From assembly GCA_024636975.1 (NCBI GenBank), contig JAGXGA010000037.1:28017-92016 (forward strand): a DNA stretch of 64,000 nucleotides, written 5' to 3'. A program made the translations under genes and the position numbers. Source of the stretch: Mariniphaga sp. GTDB lineage: Bacteria; Bacteroidota; Bacteroidia; Bacteroidales; Prolixibacteraceae. Positions 8,756 through 15,727 of the stretch are shown here, piece by piece; positions within the stretch are counted from its first letter, which is position 1, and every line of letters starts with the position of its first letter. The notes under the pieces were generated by a model. That model worked only from the letters and a program-made list of their open reading frames with translations. It was not told the origin of the DNA and did no database searches.

Positions 8756-8940
8756 GTTGGTAACAAAATGTAAATGTAATGCGGGTTTCAGCAGTTTTTG
8801 CGGCTGCGGCTCGTTGTTGCAACACCGCCAATTCGTCTTTGACGATTGACGGAAAATTTGAAATATTGAATAAACGAATTGGCTCCGTGCGATTTTGAAA
8901 GTTCATCACTTTCAATCCCGCACTCCACTTACATAAACCG
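8756..8940 (+). repeat. attC-like element 3 (family A, ~185 bp)
   Basis: The left end GTTGGTAAC is the reverse complement of the cassette 3 start. Outer arms GGTAACAAAATGTAAATG and CTTACATAAACCGTTACC pair, then GCGGG/CCCGC, with the inner GCCAATTCGT/ACGAATTGGC stem. It is clearly homologous to element 1 over its whole length, although the two cassettes carry unrelated genes. Confidence 0.8.
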
Positions 8941-8986
8941 TTACCACACAATTAAAACTCATTGCATATTTGTATCTCATAATAAA

Positions 8987-9004
8987 TGTACATATTTTTG
9001 TACA
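8987..9004 (+). promoter_or_regulatory. YefM-type operator: two TGTACA palindromes
   Basis: TGTACA occurs at 8987-8992 and 8999-9004, with centres 12 bp apart, just upstream of the yefM-like start at 9032. The TGTACA hexamer is the known core of yefM-yoeB operators in enterobacteria, so autoregulation is likely. TATTTTTG (8993-9000), a -7 box match, lies between and into the hexamers, so bound antitoxin would cover the promoter. Confidence 0.65.
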
Positions 9005-9031
9005 TAATATGTATAAATTAATTTAGAAAAT

Positions 9032-9283
9032 ATGTTGACTACCACACTTTCAGATTTTAGAAAGAATATTAAGAAATATCTTGATAATGTAACTTCAGAT
9101 TTCGAAACCTTAATTATCAATAGAGGAAAAGACACCGGAGTGGTTGTTATGTCTCTTGATGAATACAATTCATTAAATGCAACACAACATGAATTATCTT
9201 CAAAGACAAATGAAATGAGACTCGATTCTGCGATTGAAAAACTAAAAGTTGGTGATTCATTTCAAAAAGACTTACTGAAATAA
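9032..9283 (+). CDS. yefM: YefM/Phd-family antitoxin
   Basis: 83 residues with a Phd/YefM fold: TTTLSDFRKNIKKYLDNV, then LIINRGKDTGVVVMSLDEYN. It is predicted to neutralise the YoeB-type toxin encoded by the overlapping next gene and to bind the TGTACA operator upstream. The C-terminal ~25 residues form the toxin-binding tail. The stop TAA shares its last base with the toxin ATG (TAATG), so the two are translationally coupled. Both genes fill cassette 4 (8941-9736). Confidence 0.88.
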   Translation: MLTTTLSDFRKNIKKYLDNVTSDFETLIINRGKDTGVVVMSLDEYNSLNATQHELSSKTNEMRLDSAIEKLKVGDSFQKDLLK

Positions 9284-9540
9284 TGAAATATACATTTGTA
9301 GATGAGTCTTGGGAAGATTACCTCTATTGGCAAAAAACCGACAAGAAAATGCTTAAAAGGATAAATGATCTGTTAAAAGATATCTCACGAAATCCTTTTT
9401 CAGGCATAGGTAAACCTGAACCTTTAAAATTTAAATATAAAGGATTTTGGTCTAGAAGGATAAATGACGAACACAGATTAATTTATCAGGTAAAAGAGAA
9501 TGAAATTTTGATTGCTAAATGTAGATTTCATTATGATTAA
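9283..9540 (+). CDS. yoeB: YoeB/Txe-family mRNA endonuclease toxin
   Basis: 85 residues, full length for YoeB. Family motifs are visible: FVDESWEDYLYWQ near the start, INDLLKDISRNPFSGIGKPEPLK in the middle (given in part as PFSGIGKPEPLK), WSRRINDEHRLIYQV, and the C-terminal CRFHYD. The Glu, Arg, His and Tyr residues of the catalytic set are present. YoeB toxins cleave mRNA on the ribosome. It appears intact and should be active. Confidence 0.9.
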   Translation: MKYTFVDESWEDYLYWQKTDKKMLKRINDLLKDISRNPFSGIGKPEPLKFKYKGFWSRRINDEHRLIYQVKENEILIAKCRFHYD

Positions 9541-9551
9541 GCTAAGCCGTT

Positions 9552-9736
9552 TGGTAACAAAAGCTATATGTAATGCGGGGTTCAGCGGATAAATTAACCG
9601 GTTCTTCGTTGCACACACCGCCAATTCGTCTTTGATGATTTGGCTATTAAAACTAAAATTTGGATAGAACGAATTGGCTCAGTGCAAATTTGAAAGTGAA
9701 GTGCTCCAAAATCCCGCACTACACATAGCCAAACCG
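9552..9736 (+). repeat. attC-like element 4 (family A, ~185 bp)
   Basis: The left end TGGTAAC matches the reverse complement of the cassette 4 start GTTACCA. The arms carry GCTATATGTAATGCGGGG and CCCGCACTACACATAGCC, and the inner GCCAATTCGT/ACGAATTGGC stem is conserved. It differs from elements 1 and 3 by compensating changes (GCTATATGT with ACATAGCC), which supports a selected fold. Confidence 0.8.
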
Positions 9737-9770
9737 TTACAAACAATTTTAAATAAAAACCCGACATAAA

Positions 9771-10529
9771 ATGAAAATCAGAATCTTAATTTCACTTCTT
9801 ATCATCTTCATAGTTGCGTGCCAAAAGGATGATGCAAAAAACAATGAGGCTTCACTTTTTAAAATGAGTTTTGACTTTGGAGACGTTATTTTTGATGGAA
9901 ACGATGGCACAATCAAAGCATCTGAAAATACTAATTTAGAAAAATTAATACCAACAATTGAGATATCGGAAGGCGCAGTTGTATATCCTCCATCAAAAGC
10001 AATAACAGATTTTACAGAACCTGTTGACTACACAGTTACATCAGAGGACCAGAATAATGTAAATTATTATAATGTTTCTGTTCTTCTCCCAATCGTGAAG
10101 TTCACTGTATTTGACTGTACAAATAGGACTGAAGAAAGCCCTATCGCTGAATTGGCATCTAATACAAATATTTCAATCTTTAATGAAAATGAATCTGGAG
10201 AAAAACAGGCAATTGAAGAGATTACCACTGATGAGAATGGAGAGGCTTTTTTATACGGATACAGAGATATAATGTATTACTTTTTAGCAAATAAAAATGG
10301 AGCTGTCAATATAATCAATGGGTATATTGTAAATGGAATTTTTGAAAGCCAAGAGGATATTGACAATTACCCTCCACAAAATCAACCCTCTCAAATTGGA
10401 GATTTAATATTTATGGATGCCAATGGTGATGGCAGAGTGAATGAAGATGACAGAGTAGATTATATGAGAACCTGGGGTATTCCTGAGACCGGAATAAAAG
10501 AATTTAAAATTTATATCGCAAAAGAATAA
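9771..10529 (+). CDS. lipoprotein with Ig-like (DUF5018-like) and dockerin-like regions
   Basis: 252 residues with lipoprotein signal LIIFIVAC. Residues 30-105 form a beta domain ending in DFTEPVDYTVTSEDQ, then NVNYYNVSV, resembling DUF5018-type surface modules. A calcium-binding loop DANGDGRVNEDD at about residue 222 resembles an EF-hand or dockerin half. It is the only gene of cassette 5, which starts at 9737 (GTTACAAAC). Likely outer-membrane or surface-anchored. The function is unknown. Confidence 0.7.
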   Translation: MKIRILISLLIIFIVACQKDDAKNNEASLFKMSFDFGDVIFDGNDGTIKASENTNLEKLIPTIEISEGAVVYPPSKAITDFTEPVDYTVTSEDQNNVNYYNVSVLLPIVKFTVFDCTNRTEESPIAELASNTNISIFNENESGEKQAIEEITTDENGEAFLYGYRDIMYYFLANKNGAVNIINGYIVNGIFESQEDIDNYPPQNQPSQIGDLIFMDANGDGRVNEDDRVDYMRTWGIPETGIKEFKIYIAKE

Positions 10530-10536
10530 AAAAACT

Positions 10537-10994
10537 GTTTGTAATAGAAGGACTCTGAGCGGCGCGCAGCGCCCAGTCCAGCCGGCAGCGGGATTGAACC
10601 CGCCTGAATGACTATGTCGGGCAGGCTACACCCCGGGTTCAGGACTATGTACTTATTGAAGGTTTTTAGATTTTTCGAAGAAAAATAATTAAGTCGTTCT
10701 TTGACTTATTGCAGGTTTTAGTGCTTTTTTAGTCAGTATAATTTATATAGGTGATTTAAAAAACGACTGCTTTAGGTAGTTTTTGTTCATTGGCAGGCAT
10801 ACCTTTCCCGATTGCACTGATTGCGCAAAACAGGATTGTTGTTAATGCTTTCGCTGCATATAAGCAGGGAGCGCTACTCAAACGTAACTCCAGCACCTGC
10901 GTCTGCGAAAGTGGTATTTTCTGCAGTAAATCATTCTAAAGGCTATCGTTATTAATTAGTTAGTGGAATAGGATTTTATATTATATTTGTATTC
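10537..10994 (+). repeat. attC-like element 5 (family B) and following gap
   Basis: GTTTGTAAT at 10537-10545 matches the cassette 5 start GTTACAAAC with one mismatch. It is followed by ACTCTGAGCGGCGCGCAGCG and a block with nested hairpins (CGGGATTGAACCCG, TGAACCCGCCTG, CAGGCT, GGGTTCA). The ~170-bp block to about 10720 is repeated at 12257-12420. The rest, to 10994, has no recognised gene. A right-hand core near 10880 (CAAACGTAAC) is possible but not certain. Confidence 0.6.
10960..10989 (+). promoter_or_regulatory. Bacteroidota-type promoter of the PIN-toxin pair
   Basis: TATATTTG at 10982-10989 is a perfect TAnnTTTG -7 box. TTAG at 10960-10963 lies at about the right spacing for the -33 element. 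The ATG follows 5 bases after the -7 box, so the transcript would be leaderless or nearly so. The promoter is inside the cassette, which lets the pair be expressed independently of its place in the array. Confidence 0.5.
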
Positions 10995-11774
10995 ATGGAA
11001 AAATTTGGGATTATAGAAATTAGAGTCCTTGGTAATAAAGGAAATTTACAGCTTTCACCTGACAATTATGATGTGAAAGAAATTATTGCTATGCTCCAAA
11101 ATATTGAAGATTTGCTCTACCCAACAAACAAAAAAGACAGACCAATTATCACATATGATATCCAGGAAGGTTCTGTGAGACATATATTTAAGACTAGTAT
11201 TCAAGCAATAATCGGATTTAGTGCGATTCTCTCCCAGATACAAAAATCTAATTCTGTAGATTTCCTGGAATTGAGAACAGCACAGGCGATTGAAAATATC
11301 CAACATTTCTCCTATCAGAAAAATTATGATTTTGAAATAAAAACATCAGTTGATGAAGATTTGACTTTCAAAATAAATCCTCAATCGAAATATTTTCGGA
11401 CAGAAAATATTTGGGTTGATGCTGAATTATATTTTTATGGCACGCTTACAAATGCAGGTGGGAAAAGCAAAGCAAACATTCATTTAGACACGGAAGAATT
11501 TGGCTCTCTGACTATCGACACAGATATAGACTACTTGATGGAGCAGGAAGAAAACTTATTATATAAAAAGTTTGGAATTAGAGCCACCGGAAAACAAAAT
11601 ATAGAAACTGGTGAAATTGATAAGAAAACGTTGAGACTTATACAATTAATTGATTTCAAACCTAAATATGATGATGATTATCTAAATTCATTAATTCATA
11701 AAGCAAAGAATAATTGGAATGGAATCAACCCAGACGAATGGTTGCATAATTTAAGAGGAGGATATGACGCATAG
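10995..11774 (+). CDS. partner (antitoxin-position) protein of PIN toxin
   Basis: 259 residues with no recognised domain and no signal peptide. It is mixed helical and strand-forming, with a hydrophobic helix near residues 70-80 (SIQAIIGFSAILSQI). It overlaps the downstream PIN-domain gene by 11 bases, which suggests co-translation and a functional pair. At this length it is far larger than usual VapB antitoxins, so it may be a non-classical antitoxin or another effector. The role is inferred from position only. Confidence 0.6.
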   Translation: MEKFGIIEIRVLGNKGNLQLSPDNYDVKEIIAMLQNIEDLLYPTNKKDRPIITYDIQEGSVRHIFKTSIQAIIGFSAILSQIQKSNSVDFLELRTAQAIENIQHFSYQKNYDFEIKTSVDEDLTFKINPQSKYFRTENIWVDAELYFYGTLTNAGGKSKANIHLDTEEFGSLTIDTDIDYLMEQEENLLYKKFGIRATGKQNIETGEIDKKTLRLIQLIDFKPKYDDDYLNSLIHKAKNNWNGINPDEWLHNLRGGYDA

Positions 11775-12249
11775 TGTGTTACTTGACACCAGTTTCTTTA
11801 TTCGTCTATTAAATGATGAAGACCCTTTGCATCAAAATGCTAAAGATTATTTCAGATACTTTCTTGAAAACGACATCATTCTAAAAGTATCAACAATTTC
11901 AATCGCAGAGTATTGTGTGGGAGGTTCTCTTGATGAACTTCCGTTGATGAATATCCAAATTTTACCTTTCAACCTTGACCATGCAAAAAGGACAGGTGAA
12001 TTTGCAAAAGCAATATTTGAAGAAAAAAAGATTTCTAATGAAGACCTAAAACCACGAGCAATAATTCCAAATGATTCAAAACTTTTTGCTCAATCTGACA
12101 GTGATAAATCAATATCATATTTTGTGACATCTGACTCGCGTTCGTTGAATATTCATAAGATGTTATCCAAAAGAATTAAGCCAAGATTTGAAATTATAGA
12201 TATTAATATTCCATACAATCAACAATTTGGAATATTAGACTTAAAATAA
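11764..12249 (+). CDS. PIN-domain ribonuclease (VapC-like toxin)
   Basis: 161 residues. The PIN acidic residues are visible: Asp in VLLDTSFFIRLL, Glu in SIAEYCVGG, Asp in IPNDSKLFAQ, and Asp in VTSDSRS. PIN toxins cleave RNA, often tRNA or rRNA. An insertion of about 20 residues (EEKKISNEDLKPRAIIP) precedes the third acidic residue. It is co-encoded with the 259-residue partner and followed after 7 bases by the left core ACGCCTAAT of the next recombination element. Confidence 0.8.
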   Translation: MTHSVLLDTSFFIRLLNDEDPLHQNAKDYFRYFLENDIILKVSTISIAEYCVGGSLDELPLMNIQILPFNLDHAKRTGEFAKAIFEEKKISNEDLKPRAIIPNDSKLFAQSDSDKSISYFVTSDSRSLNIHKMLSKRIKPRFEIIDINIPYNQQFGILDLK

Positions 12250-12256
12250 AGCACAT

Positions 12257-12495
12257 ACGCCTAATAAACAGGACTCTTCGCGGCGCGTCCCGCCGGCAAC
12301 GGGATTAAACCCGCCTGAATGACATAGTCGGGCAGGCTAAACCCTCGGTTCAAGGTTATGTACTTACGGTTTAAGTATTTTGAAGAAAAATAATTGAGGT
12401 GTTCTTTTTTATTTACAGGATAAATTTCATGGTTTTGGAATATATCAAATGCAGTGCAATTTAGTGAATCGTTCCGCACACCTTAACTTTTCACA
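12257..12495 (+). repeat. attC-like element 6 (family B)
   Basis: ACGCCTAAT is followed by ACTCTTCGCGGCGC. The hairpin block CGGGATTAAACCCGCC...GGCAGGCT is homologous to 10550-10720, including the trailing AAGAAAAATAATT. The right end is ATTGCCA at 12495-12501, where the next cassette starts. No matching start was found for the cassette that this element closes, so that boundary is unresolved. Confidence 0.6.
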
Positions 12496-12530
12496 TTGCC
12501 ACCAATATCCGCTACAGCAAATTATAAAAG

Positions 12531-13415
12531 ATGAAAACACTAACCTTCTTGACAGTATTTCTTGTTTCGATAAACCTGAATGCACAGGTTTTTGCACCTG
12601 ACGATGCAGTCTGGTATTATACGTACGATCCGGAAGTAACTTTAGATGACGGATATCAAAAAATTGAAGTTGTCGGTGACACATTGATAAATGATAGAAT
12701 GTGTAAAATTCTGCAAAGAACAAATATTGGATATAGTTATTGGGATCTAGTATATTATGAAATAGATGCAGGTAAAATTTTTATATACGAAGAAGATAGT
12801 GTGGTTTATTTTAAGAAAGATAGTTTATTTCATGTTTTGTACGATTTTTCAGCATCGGAAGGAGACTCATTTTACTCATTAAGTTTATATAGCAGCTGCA
12901 ATGAGCCATTTTTGGTCGAAATTGACAGTATTACAACTATAGATTTTGATGGTGTATCCCTTAGAAAATTTCATATAGAAGACGATTACTATCTTGAGAA
13001 AATAGGTTACCCTGATTACATGTTTAAATTTCAAATACCCTGTGGTCCGGTAACAGGACCGCACTACCCAGGTCCTTTACGTTGTTATTCCGATAACGAA
13101 GTCGGTAATTTAAGCACCAATGTTGTTTCCAGTTGTGATTACATAACAAGTTTAAATCAGGTAACCCAGAATCAGATTTTGTTTAAAATATATCCAAATC
13201 CTTCGCTTACACGAGAAAGTATTCGAATCGAGATATTTGATGACAGAATAGCGGGATTCGCAATTTATAATTCACTCGGACAGAAGGTGAGAAACTTCAA
13301 TATAATTGGTGAAATACGTACATCCGTTTCAATTAAAAATCCAGGCAGTTATATAATTTGTTTCACCAATAAAAATGATAATATTTTGGGCAGAGACAAG
13401 ATTTTAATTAAATAA
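12531..13415 (+). CDS. secreted protein with type IX sorting domain
   Basis: 294 residues. The signal peptide is at 1-19 (LTVFLVSINLNAQ). The body is beta-rich (residues 20-200, VWYYTYDPEV onwards). The C-terminal T9SS type A sorting domain is at about 215-294, with FKIYPNPS, IYNSLGQKVRNF and PGSYIICF motifs. The protein should pass the outer membrane through the type IX system and be anchored or released. No catalytic domain was recognised. It is the single gene of the cassette starting at 12496 and closing at 13547. Confidence 0.8.
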   Translation: MKTLTFLTVFLVSINLNAQVFAPDDAVWYYTYDPEVTLDDGYQKIEVVGDTLINDRMCKILQRTNIGYSYWDLVYYEIDAGKIFIYEEDSVVYFKKDSLFHVLYDFSASEGDSFYSLSLYSSCNEPFLVEIDSITTIDFDGVSLRKFHIEDDYYLEKIGYPDYMFKFQIPCGPVTGPHYPGPLRCYSDNEVGNLSTNVVSSCDYITSLNQVTQNQILFKIYPNPSLTRESIRIEIFDDRIAGFAIYNSLGQKVRNFNIIGEIRTSVSIKNPGSYIICFTNKNDNILGRDKILIK

Positions 13416-13418
13416 CTT

Positions 13419-13547
13419 TGGCAATAACAAGATTGCAGATTTCAAAGCGGTATCCGCGCGTATTTCAGCAGTGGATTCTCATTCGAAGGTCAGTTCTGCA
13501 AATAAGGAAGCGCTCCTGAATCCGCTATGAAAATAAGCACCTGACAG
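13419..13547 (+). repeat. attC-like element 7 (~129 bp)
   Basis: The left core TGGCAAT is the reverse complement of the cassette start ATTGCCA. The arms GATTTCAAAGCGGTAT and ATCCGCTATGAAAATAA pair, and the right end is GTTGCCTGC at 13547-13555. The core AAAGCGGTAT...ATCCGCTA also appears in the element at 15366-15495, so the two belong to one family. Confidence 0.6.
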
Positions 13548-13577
13548 TTGCCTGCAATTTGAATAATCTGGGAAACA

Positions 13578-13761
13578 ATGTACCAAAGAATAGCACATAT
13601 TGCATTAGTAGTAAAGGATTATGATGAAGCGATTGAATTCTATACTCAAATGTTAAACTTCACACTCCTGGAAGATACAAGAATCGACGAAAAGAAAAGA
13701 TGGGTAATGGTTGCACCACCTGGAGCAACAGAATGTTGTTTATTACTTGCCAAGGCTTCAA
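13578..13761 (+). pseudogene. VOC/glyoxalase-family N-terminal fragment
   Basis: The reading frame starts as a normal vicinal-oxygen-chelate (glyoxalase/bleomycin-resistance) protein: RIAHIALVVKDYDEAIEFYT, then KRWVMVAPPGATECCLLLAK. The homology breaks after KASN at about 13761, although the frame runs on to a stop at 13793. A complete single-domain VOC protein has about 125 residues, so half is missing. The sequence beyond belongs to a different gene in another frame. This is a deletion or recombination scar; no functional product is expected. Confidence 0.8.
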
Positions 13762-14106
13762 ATAAGCGACAAACTTCTTGTTCTGGCAGCTGATGGACAA
13801 ACATACACTAGTTTCGATAACTCTGGATGGGCTTATGGATATCAATCTGTTCATCTTGAATTTATTACACAAAAAGAGATTAAAAAGATACCAGGTGATA
13901 GAAAAGATAAAGATAATTATAGCCTGACATTTATTAATCATGAGAACGTTATACTGTTTTCGTTAAATCTTCGTAATTACTCTGTTAAAAAGTATCATAA
14001 TCCGGATATTGAAAACAGTCAATTCTTCTATTCTATCGACCTGATTGATACTCAGGTATTAGTATTGGATAAAACAAAGAGGATCAATATTTACAGGTAT
14101 AATTGA
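13762..14106 (+). pseudogene. C-terminal fragment of an unrelated beta-rich protein
   Basis: From 13762 a frame reads ISDKLLVLAADGQTYTSFDN, GYQSVHLEFITQ and so on for 114 residues, without a start of its own at the junction. The composition (alternating beta strands, LVLAADGQTYTSFD) suggests the end of a beta-propeller or similar sensor protein. It directly abuts the broken VOC gene, so two truncated genes have been joined. The last codons lie in a 23-bp tandem duplication. The identity of the parent protein is unknown. Confidence 0.5.
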
Positions 14107-14133
14107 ACAGTATTTACAGGTATAATTGAACAG
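14088..14133 (+). repeat. 23-bp perfect tandem duplication
   Basis: The unit TATTTACAGGTATAATTGAACAG occurs twice in direct succession (14088-14110 and 14111-14133; the first 20 bases are TATTTACAGGTATAATTGAA). It spans the stop codon of the truncated frame, so each copy contains a TGA. It is likely a recent slippage event. Confidence 0.85.
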
Positions 14134-14406
14134 TCTTTTTAAGTGCTTAAGCAATATTATATGAAACGGCAGGAATGCTTTAGGCATAATCCTTTAACTT
14201 TTTACCACATGAAGAGATTAACGGATTCCTTAAATCGTCAAGAGGGGTCTGCTGTTTCCGATAGGTTCCGGACAGTTTGAGTTCTCCGCCGCAGTTGCTG
14301 TTCTTCCGCAAAGTTGTAAGAGGCTTTAATTTTCCTGACCTCATTGCCAGGATGATACAAATAATTATCTTTGATACTATCAAATGATACTATCGAGAAT
14401 AAAAAC

Positions 14407-15363
14407 ATGAAGCCACCATATGAAATAACGAGTAAGATTTTAGAATTGATTTCATCGATTTCTGAACAGATGGGAGAAATCAAAGCTGCAAGATTAATAA
14501 AACTACCAACTGAATTACGAAAAAGAAACAGGATTAAAACAATTCAATCTTCTTTAGAGATTGAGGGAAATACTCTAACAATAGAGCAGATAACAGATTT
14601 GATTAATAACAAAAGAGTATTAGCACCCAAAAAAGATATCCTTGAGGTTAAAAATGCTATTTTGGTTTATTCTAAACTGGATACACTTAATGCTTATGAT
14701 CTGGATTCATTATGTATAGCTCATAAGCTACTTATGTCCGGATTAATTGATAAGCCGGGGCAATTAAGAAAAACATCTGTTGGGATTGTAAAAGGTGAAG
14801 ACATTGCTCATTTTGCTCCTCCGGGAGAAATGGTATACCCCTTGATGAAAGACTTATTTTATTATCTGAATAATAACAAGGATTTACTTTTAATTAAAAG
14901 CTGCGTATTTCATTATGAATTTGAATTTATACATCCATTCTTAGATGGAAATGGCAGAATGGGTAGGCTTTGGCAAACGATGATCTTGAAGGATTACTCC
15001 GGAGTATTCGAGTTTCTACCCATCGAGACCCTGGTAAAAAATAGACAGCAAGAATATTATAATGTATTGGGTAAATCTGATAATCAGGGTACTTCAACTA
15101 GTTTTATTGAGTTTATGCTGGAAATAATACATGTCGCCTTAAATGATTTATTAAAATCACAAAATCTAACATTAACGGATTCAGACAGAATTAATGTTTT
15201 TAGAGATTTGTTTGGTGATAAAGTGTTTTCCCGCCAGGATTATTTAAGGTACAATAAGGATATATCATCAGCAACAGCCAGTCGTGATTTAAAAAATGCG
15301 GTTGAGAAAGGTGTATTGATTAAATCGGGCGATAAAAGATTAACAAAATATAGATTTAAATAA
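14407..15363 (+). CDS. Fic-domain AMP-transferase, class II
   Basis: 318 residues from ATG 14407; the in-frame TTG at 14371 would add 12. The inhibitory-helix motif SSLEIEGN is at about residue 47 and the Fic core HPFLDGNGRMGRLWQ at about 180, with His, Asp, Asn and Arg intact. The C-terminal ~60 residues form a winged-helix-like region (SRQDYLRYNKDISSATASRD). Fic proteins usually transfer AMP to hydroxyl side chains. Here the upstream inhibitory Glu predicts self-restraint. The target is unknown. It lies in an array cassette just upstream of a second Fic gene. Confidence 0.87.
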   Translation: MKPPYEITSKILELISSISEQMGEIKAARLIKLPTELRKRNRIKTIQSSLEIEGNTLTIEQITDLINNKRVLAPKKDILEVKNAILVYSKLDTLNAYDLDSLCIAHKLLMSGLIDKPGQLRKTSVGIVKGEDIAHFAPPGEMVYPLMKDLFYYLNNNKDLLLIKSCVFHYEFEFIHPFLDGNGRMGRLWQTMILKDYSGVFEFLPIETLVKNRQQEYYNVLGKSDNQGTSTSFIEFMLEIIHVALNDLLKSQNLTLTDSDRINVFRDLFGDKVFSRQDYLRYNKDISSATASRDLKNAVEKGVLIKSGDKRLTKYRFK

Positions 15364-15365
15364 AA

Positions 15366-15495
15366 CTAAAAACAAACAAGCGCAAATTACAAAACGGTAT
15401 CCCGTATTTAAACTGCTGATTCTCGCATCAGCGTTCATTACTGGTGGTCAGGGAACGCGCGCCGAAATCCGCTACGAGAAATTTGAACCTGCATG
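15366..15495 (+). repeat. attC-like element 8 (~130 bp)
   Basis: The left arm GCAAATTACAAAACGGTAT pairs with the right arm ATCCGCTACGAGAAATTTG, and the element ends at GTTACCGCC (15495). The central GCGGTAT/ATCCGCTA motif is shared with the element at 13419-13547. The left core is less clear than in the other elements. Confidence 0.55.
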
Positions 15496-15557
15496 TTACC
15501 GCCGGGCAAAAAAAAAGGCAATGCGGCGATTAACATCTATAATCTAAGCATATTTAG

Positions 15558-15616
15558 CGGAGAAACTTTCATTTGCGGAGAATAAGAAGTATATTTGTCG
15601 CATAAATTGCGGAGAA
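15558..15616 (+). promoter_or_regulatory. promoter with three CGGAGAA direct repeats
   Basis: CGGAGAA occurs at 15558-15564, 15576-15582 and 15610-15616, the last two within TTGCGGAGAAT. A perfect -7 box TATATTTG (15590-15597) lies between the second and third repeats. The repeats bracket the promoter as operator half-sites would. The Fic protein encoded downstream has a C-terminal DNA-binding-like region, so autoregulation is possible. The rest of the gap to 15727 holds nothing recognised. Confidence 0.5.
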
Positions 15617-15727
15617 TGAAACGCATGGTTAAGGCGTTAATCATAACCGCGAATGAATAAATGCGAGTTCCTCCGCTTGGAGCGGAGCAAGCTATGAGAC
15701 ACCTATGAAAGTAAAAGTTTTAGACGA

